From assembly GCA_041685075.1 (NCBI GenBank), contig JAWLGN010000268.1, positions 1 to 7,666 on the forward strand: a stretch of DNA of 7,666 nt. The letters are read 5' to 3'. Both the position numbers and the translations under genes were made by a program. Position 1 is the first letter of the stretch. Every line of letters starts with the position of its first letter. Origin of the DNA: JAMCRM01 sp041685075. GTDB lineage: Bacteria > Acidobacteriota > Terriglobia > Bryobacterales > Bryobacteraceae. The notes below the pieces were generated by a model. It saw nothing but the letters and a program-made list of their open reading frames with translations, was not told where the DNA came from and did not search any database. Shown here piece after piece: positions 5,665-7,666 of the stretch.

Positions 5665-5913
5665 TCAGGAATCCTTTTGCGGCGCTCCGGCAAGCGCTCG
5701 GCGGTAGAACCGGTGCCCGCAGACCCGGCAGCGGTAGGGGTGCCGCGAAAACAAGCGCGCGATGGTGTCGCCGATGCCCGCCGGCCAAGAGGGCCGCACG
5801 TCGCTGCGACGGCAGTGCGGGCAGCGTAGTGGATTCTGGCCTTTATTTTTCAACGGCTTCGAAACCCTGATTTTAGCACGTCGCACCCCTGCTTCGAGAC
5901 CCGGCCCGCGCAT
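5665..5913 (-). CDS. Small zinc-ribbon protein, unknown function
   Basis: A short protein with two CxxC knuckles, CPHC (31-34) and CRVC (62-65, followed by GHRFYRR), separated by 27 residues. This is a four-cysteine zinc ribbon, with basic residues throughout that could suit nucleic-acid or protein binding. Numbering is from the ATG at 5913, which gives 82 residues but has no Shine-Dalgarno sequence. A TTG at 5853 would give a 62-residue protein starting MKNKGQNPLRC. That shorter form fits better with an extended -10 element at 5870-5878 and with small ribbon proteins that begin close to the first knuckle, but it too has only a weak ribosome site. The gene sits upstream of gyrA on the same strand, with about 64 nt between the stop and the gyrA start codon. 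The specific family is not recognised. Confidence 0.65.
   Translation of the reverse strand: MRGPGLEAGVRRAKIRVSKPLKNKGQNPLRCPHCRRSDVRPSWPAGIGDTIARLFSRHPYRCRVCGHRFYRRALAGAPQKDS
5870..5878 (-). promoter_or_regulatory. Extended -10 element within or before the zinc-ribbon gene
   Basis: The minus strand reads TGCTAAAAT, identical over nine bases to the element in front of gyrA. The -35 position holds only CTCGAA. If active, transcription would start near 5863, downstream of the ATG at 5913 and about 10 nt before the TTG at 5853, favouring the shorter form of the protein. Confidence 0.35.
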
Positions 5914-6083
5914 GGACAGAAATGCTGTGGATATGTGCAGCCGAATGGGATATCATGGTTACGTTCCGTACACTTGAAGCGCCCAGCCTGTGCGGGTGAG
6001 CTTCAGGACCGTGCTCCCCCTCTCCGGCACCCGTTGACGATCCGGCTCCAACCCGAAACCGGCAAGAAACAGCGTTTTGACCC

Positions 6084-6398
6084 ATGAACCCGGAAGAGAA
6101 AAACCAATTCGCCCGCTGGAGTAATGAAGAACTCCAGAAGGCCGAGGCAACCGCCAGCCGCTTCCTGGAGGACAACGGCGCGCCCATCGCCGAAACCCTT
6201 CAGGCCAAGGTCCGTTTTATCGAAATCCTCATCGAGCGGCTCAGCTCGAAGCAGACCACCCTGGAGCACCGGCTGGACTGTTTCGCCCGCATCTCGGAGA
6301 TCTGCGACCTGCTGAAGGAGGACGTGGACGGCTTCTTTGAACTGGCCTCCCGCCCCATGGTCGCCCGCATCCTGACCACCGTCAGGACGAAGCGGTAG
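6084..6398 (+). CDS. Helical hypothetical protein
   Basis: A 104-residue soluble protein I do not recognise. It is rich in Glu, Lys, Arg, Leu and Ala and appears almost wholly helical, with amphipathic stretches at about 13-30, 36-58 and 60-85 that could form a helical bundle or coiled coil. There are two cysteines (in LDCFAR and EICDLL), no CxxC, and no membrane segment or signal peptide. The third codon position is strongly G/C through most of the frame, which supports real coding, and no competing frame is convincing. No good Shine-Dalgarno sequence precedes the ATG; TTGACG at 6034-6039 resembles a -35 box but lacks a matching -10. The gene is followed by a terminator-like hairpin and converges with the dehydrogenase. 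It appears to be a single-gene transcript. Confidence 0.75.
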   Translation: MNPEEKNQFARWSNEELQKAEATASRFLEDNGAPIAETLQAKVRFIEILIERLSSKQTTLEHRLDCFARISEICDLLKEDVDGFFELASRPMVARILTTVRTKR

Positions 6399-6437
6399 CA
6401 GGCACTCCGCAGAACCCGGAAGCACGCCTTCGCCCAC

Positions 6438-6463
6438 GGCCCGCGGGCCGGTCGGGCCTTTCT
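6438..6463 (+). terminator. Intrinsic terminator-like hairpin after the 104-aa gene
   Basis: GGCCCG (6438-6443) pairs with CGGGCC (6453-6458) across a nine-base loop and is followed by TTTCT. The left arm can also pair with the sequence just after it (GGCCCGCGGGCC is a palindrome). The stem is 40 nt after the 104-aa stop, and its T-run touches the stop codon of the converging dehydrogenase. The T-run is short, so strength is uncertain. Confidence 0.5.
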
Positions 6464-7508
6464 ATAGCGCCGGCGCCGCCACCCCCACCAGCGCCGCGGT
6501 CCGTGCCAGTTCCTCCCAAGTCCCCCGGCCCATGGGAATACCGCTGCGCTTGCGCTCGGCTTCCATGCGCCACTCGGGATCGCCGGCCACCAGCACCTCG
6601 TCGTACCCCGGCGCCGGGGCGGAGGTCTTCACGTACGCCACCAGGTGCTCCAGCCGCGCCCGGAACTCCTCCACCGGCATGAACCGTGCGACGTCCAGGG
6701 CCATAAAGAACTGGCTGGCGCGCGACTTCCGGCCCTTCACGTGGATGCCCGCCACGTCTTCCCGGTGCGCCCCGCCGCTCAGTACCGAGCAGAGAATCTC
6801 GACCATCATCCCCAGCCCGCTGCCCTTGTACCCGCCCAGCGGCATGGGCATGCCCTTGACGGCCGCCGCCGTATCGGTGGTGGGGACACCCGCGGCGTCC
6901 AGCGCCCAGCCCACCGGTATCGTCGCCTGCCCATCCATGCGGGCCTTGTAGATACGGTTCATCGCCACCGTGGCGGTGGCCATGTCCAGCAGCCAGGGGC
7001 CCGGCGCCGCCATGCAAATGGGGTTGGTCCCCAGCCGCGGCTCGCTCCCCTGCCACGGCGGCACGATGGTGGAGGCGTTGCAGAACACCAGTCCGATCTG
7101 CCCCGCATCGGCCATCTTCTGCGCCCAGTAGGCCGCCGCGCCGAAATGGTTGGACTCGCGCGCGCTCACCGCGGCCACGCCGTACTCCCGGGCGATCCGC
7201 ACGGCATGACAGCAGCAGATCTCCGAAACCCGCTGCCCCATGCCGTTTTCGCCGTCGTAGATCAGGGTGCAGCCGTTCTCGGAAACCACGTGCCCCTCGG
7301 CGCGGGGATCCATGTCGCCGGAGAGGATGCGGGCAATATAGAAAACCGCCAGTTGCGCCCCGTGGGAGTCCACGCCGCGCAGGTTGGCCGCTACCAGCGA
7401 ATCGGCGGTGAGGCAGGCGGTCGCCTGGGGTACGCCGGCCGCCGCCAGCATGCGCTCGAGCCACTCCCGCAGAACCGGCGCGGGGACCATGAGGGAATCG
7501 GCAGCCAT
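6462..7508 (-). CDS. Malate/L-lactate dehydrogenase family oxidoreductase (Ldh/YbiC type)
   Basis: A 348-residue NAD(P)-dependent dehydrogenase of the family that includes bacterial malate/sulfolactate dehydrogenases, YbiC, ureidoglycolate dehydrogenase and delta-1-piperideine-2-carboxylate reductase. These cytoplasmic enzymes interconvert 2-oxo acids with 2-hydroxy acids or related imines, using a fold unlike classical Rossmann dehydrogenases. Family motifs are in order: RGVDSHG (44-50, His49), SNHFG (119-123, with the conserved His121), GTNPI (160-164), LDMATA (174-179) and GGYKGSGL (225-232). Length is normal and the gene is complete. The ATG at 7508 has GGGGAGG five bases upstream. The stop of the preceding gene is 13 nt away on the same strand, so they are probably co-transcribed. 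The exact substrate cannot be told; the neighbour suggests catabolism of a small organic acid. Confidence 0.93.
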   Translation of the reverse strand: MAADSLMVPAPVLREWLERMLAAAGVPQATACLTADSLVAANLRGVDSHGAQLAVFYIARILSGDMDPRAEGHVVSENGCTLIYDGENGMGQRVSEICCCHAVRIAREYGVAAVSARESNHFGAAAYWAQKMADAGQIGLVFCNASTIVPPWQGSEPRLGTNPICMAAPGPWLLDMATATVAMNRIYKARMDGQATIPVGWALDAAGVPTTDTAAAVKGMPMPLGGYKGSGLGMMVEILCSVLSGGAHREDVAGIHVKGRKSRASQFFMALDVARFMPVEEFRARLEHLVAYVKTSAPAPGYDEVLVAGDPEWRMEAERKRSGIPMGRGTWEELARTAALVGVAAPAL

Positions 7509-7521
7509 ATTCGCCTCCCCG

Positions 7522-7666
7522 CTACCGGCCCGCGCCCATCAGCCGGTCCCATTCGGCGGCCGCGAGATCCACCGTGGCGGCTACGTCGCGGTCCAGCAGG
7601 TAGCCCCGCTCTGCCAGGCGGCGCGCCGCCGCCCCCACCTTCTCGAGGTACTCCGCCCGGGTGGCG
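7522..7666 (-). CDS. 3' end of a gene, possibly an alpha/beta-hydrolase-domain protein (partial)
   Basis: The last 47 codons of a gene that begins beyond base 7666, ending with TAG at 7522-7524. The fragment reads ATRAEYLEKVGAAARRLAE (start), then GYLLDRDV and a tail with EWDRLMGAG. This pattern of YLEKV, a helix, RGYLL, and an acidic DV stretch ending in W-D resembles the extreme C-terminus of alpha/beta-hydrolase-domain proteins, but that is recalled similarity and not certain. The frame is open to the window edge with strongly GC third positions. It stops 13 nt before the dehydrogenase ATG, which indicates an operon. Confidence 0.68.
   Translation of the reverse strand, partial: ATRAEYLEKVGAAARRLAERGYLLDRDVAATVDLAAAEWDRLMGAGR

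Noticed and set aside
5650..5666. Possible hairpin GACCG/CGGTC at the end of the zinc-ribbon gene
   Set aside because: It has only five pairs, a seven-base loop and no T-run, and it overlaps the stop codon and the gyrA -35 region. Too weak to call a terminator.
5926..5934. DnaA-box-like nonamer (ATATCCACA on the minus strand), which might hint at a nearby replication origin
   Set aside because: It is a single site with one mismatch to TTATCCACA, with no cluster, AT-rich unwinding region or dnaA/dnaN gene. Chance is enough to explain it.
6382..7464. 360-codon minus-strand frame overlapping the dehydrogenase
   Set aside because: It is Gly/Arg-rich without motifs, while the other frame encodes a clear Ldh-family enzyme over the same bases.

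Overview
This is a GC-rich bacterial chromosomal window of about 7.7 kb. Gene spacing is tight, most ribosome-binding sites are of the GGAGG type, third codon positions are strongly GC, and there are no mobile elements, tRNAs, rRNAs or CRISPR repeats. The style of the GyrA protein and of the small zinc-ribbon and hypothetical genes would suit a soil-type bacterium such as an Acidobacteriota member. That placement is an impression only; nothing here fixes the taxon.

Layout. The left edge (minus strand) carries the ATPase of an ABC-2 type exporter; its permease is probably just beyond base 1. Diverging from it, five plus-strand genes run from 947 to about 3235: a 73-aa single-pass membrane protein, a 52-aa acidic protein, a ubiquitin-conjugating-enzyme-like (E2-fold) protein with a single cysteine at the catalytic position, a ThiF/MoeB/E1-like adenylyltransferase, and a membrane protein resembling DUF1360 with a CxxC motif. 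The last four are packed with gaps of 27, 3 and 2 nt and look like one translationally coupled operon. This is the most unusual part of the window: E1-like and E2-like proteins with no recognisable ubiquitin-like protein and no JAB peptidase, linked to a membrane protein and preceded by two unknown small proteins.

That operon converges on gyrA (minus strand, complete, TTG start). The last reading frame of the operon runs through a strong hairpin just after the gyrA stop and then 170 nt into gyrA antisense. Upstream of gyrA on the same strand is a small four-cysteine zinc-ribbon protein. gyrA and the zinc-ribbon gene are each preceded by the same extended -10 sequence (TGCTAAAAT on the minus strand).

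After a gap of about 170 nt a plus-strand 104-aa helical protein of unknown function follows, ending in a hairpin with a short T-run. On the right edge, minus strand, lies a complete malate/L-lactate (Ldh/YbiC-type) dehydrogenase. It is preceded by 13 nt and the 3' end of another gene, whose last 47 residues resemble the C-terminus of an alpha/beta-hydrolase-domain protein; the two probably form a catabolic operon.

Working model: the E2/E1 cassette adenylates a C-terminus (a short peptide encoded in the operon or a modifier encoded elsewhere), passes it to the E2-like cysteine, and acts near the membrane. This is inference from gene order and visible motifs.
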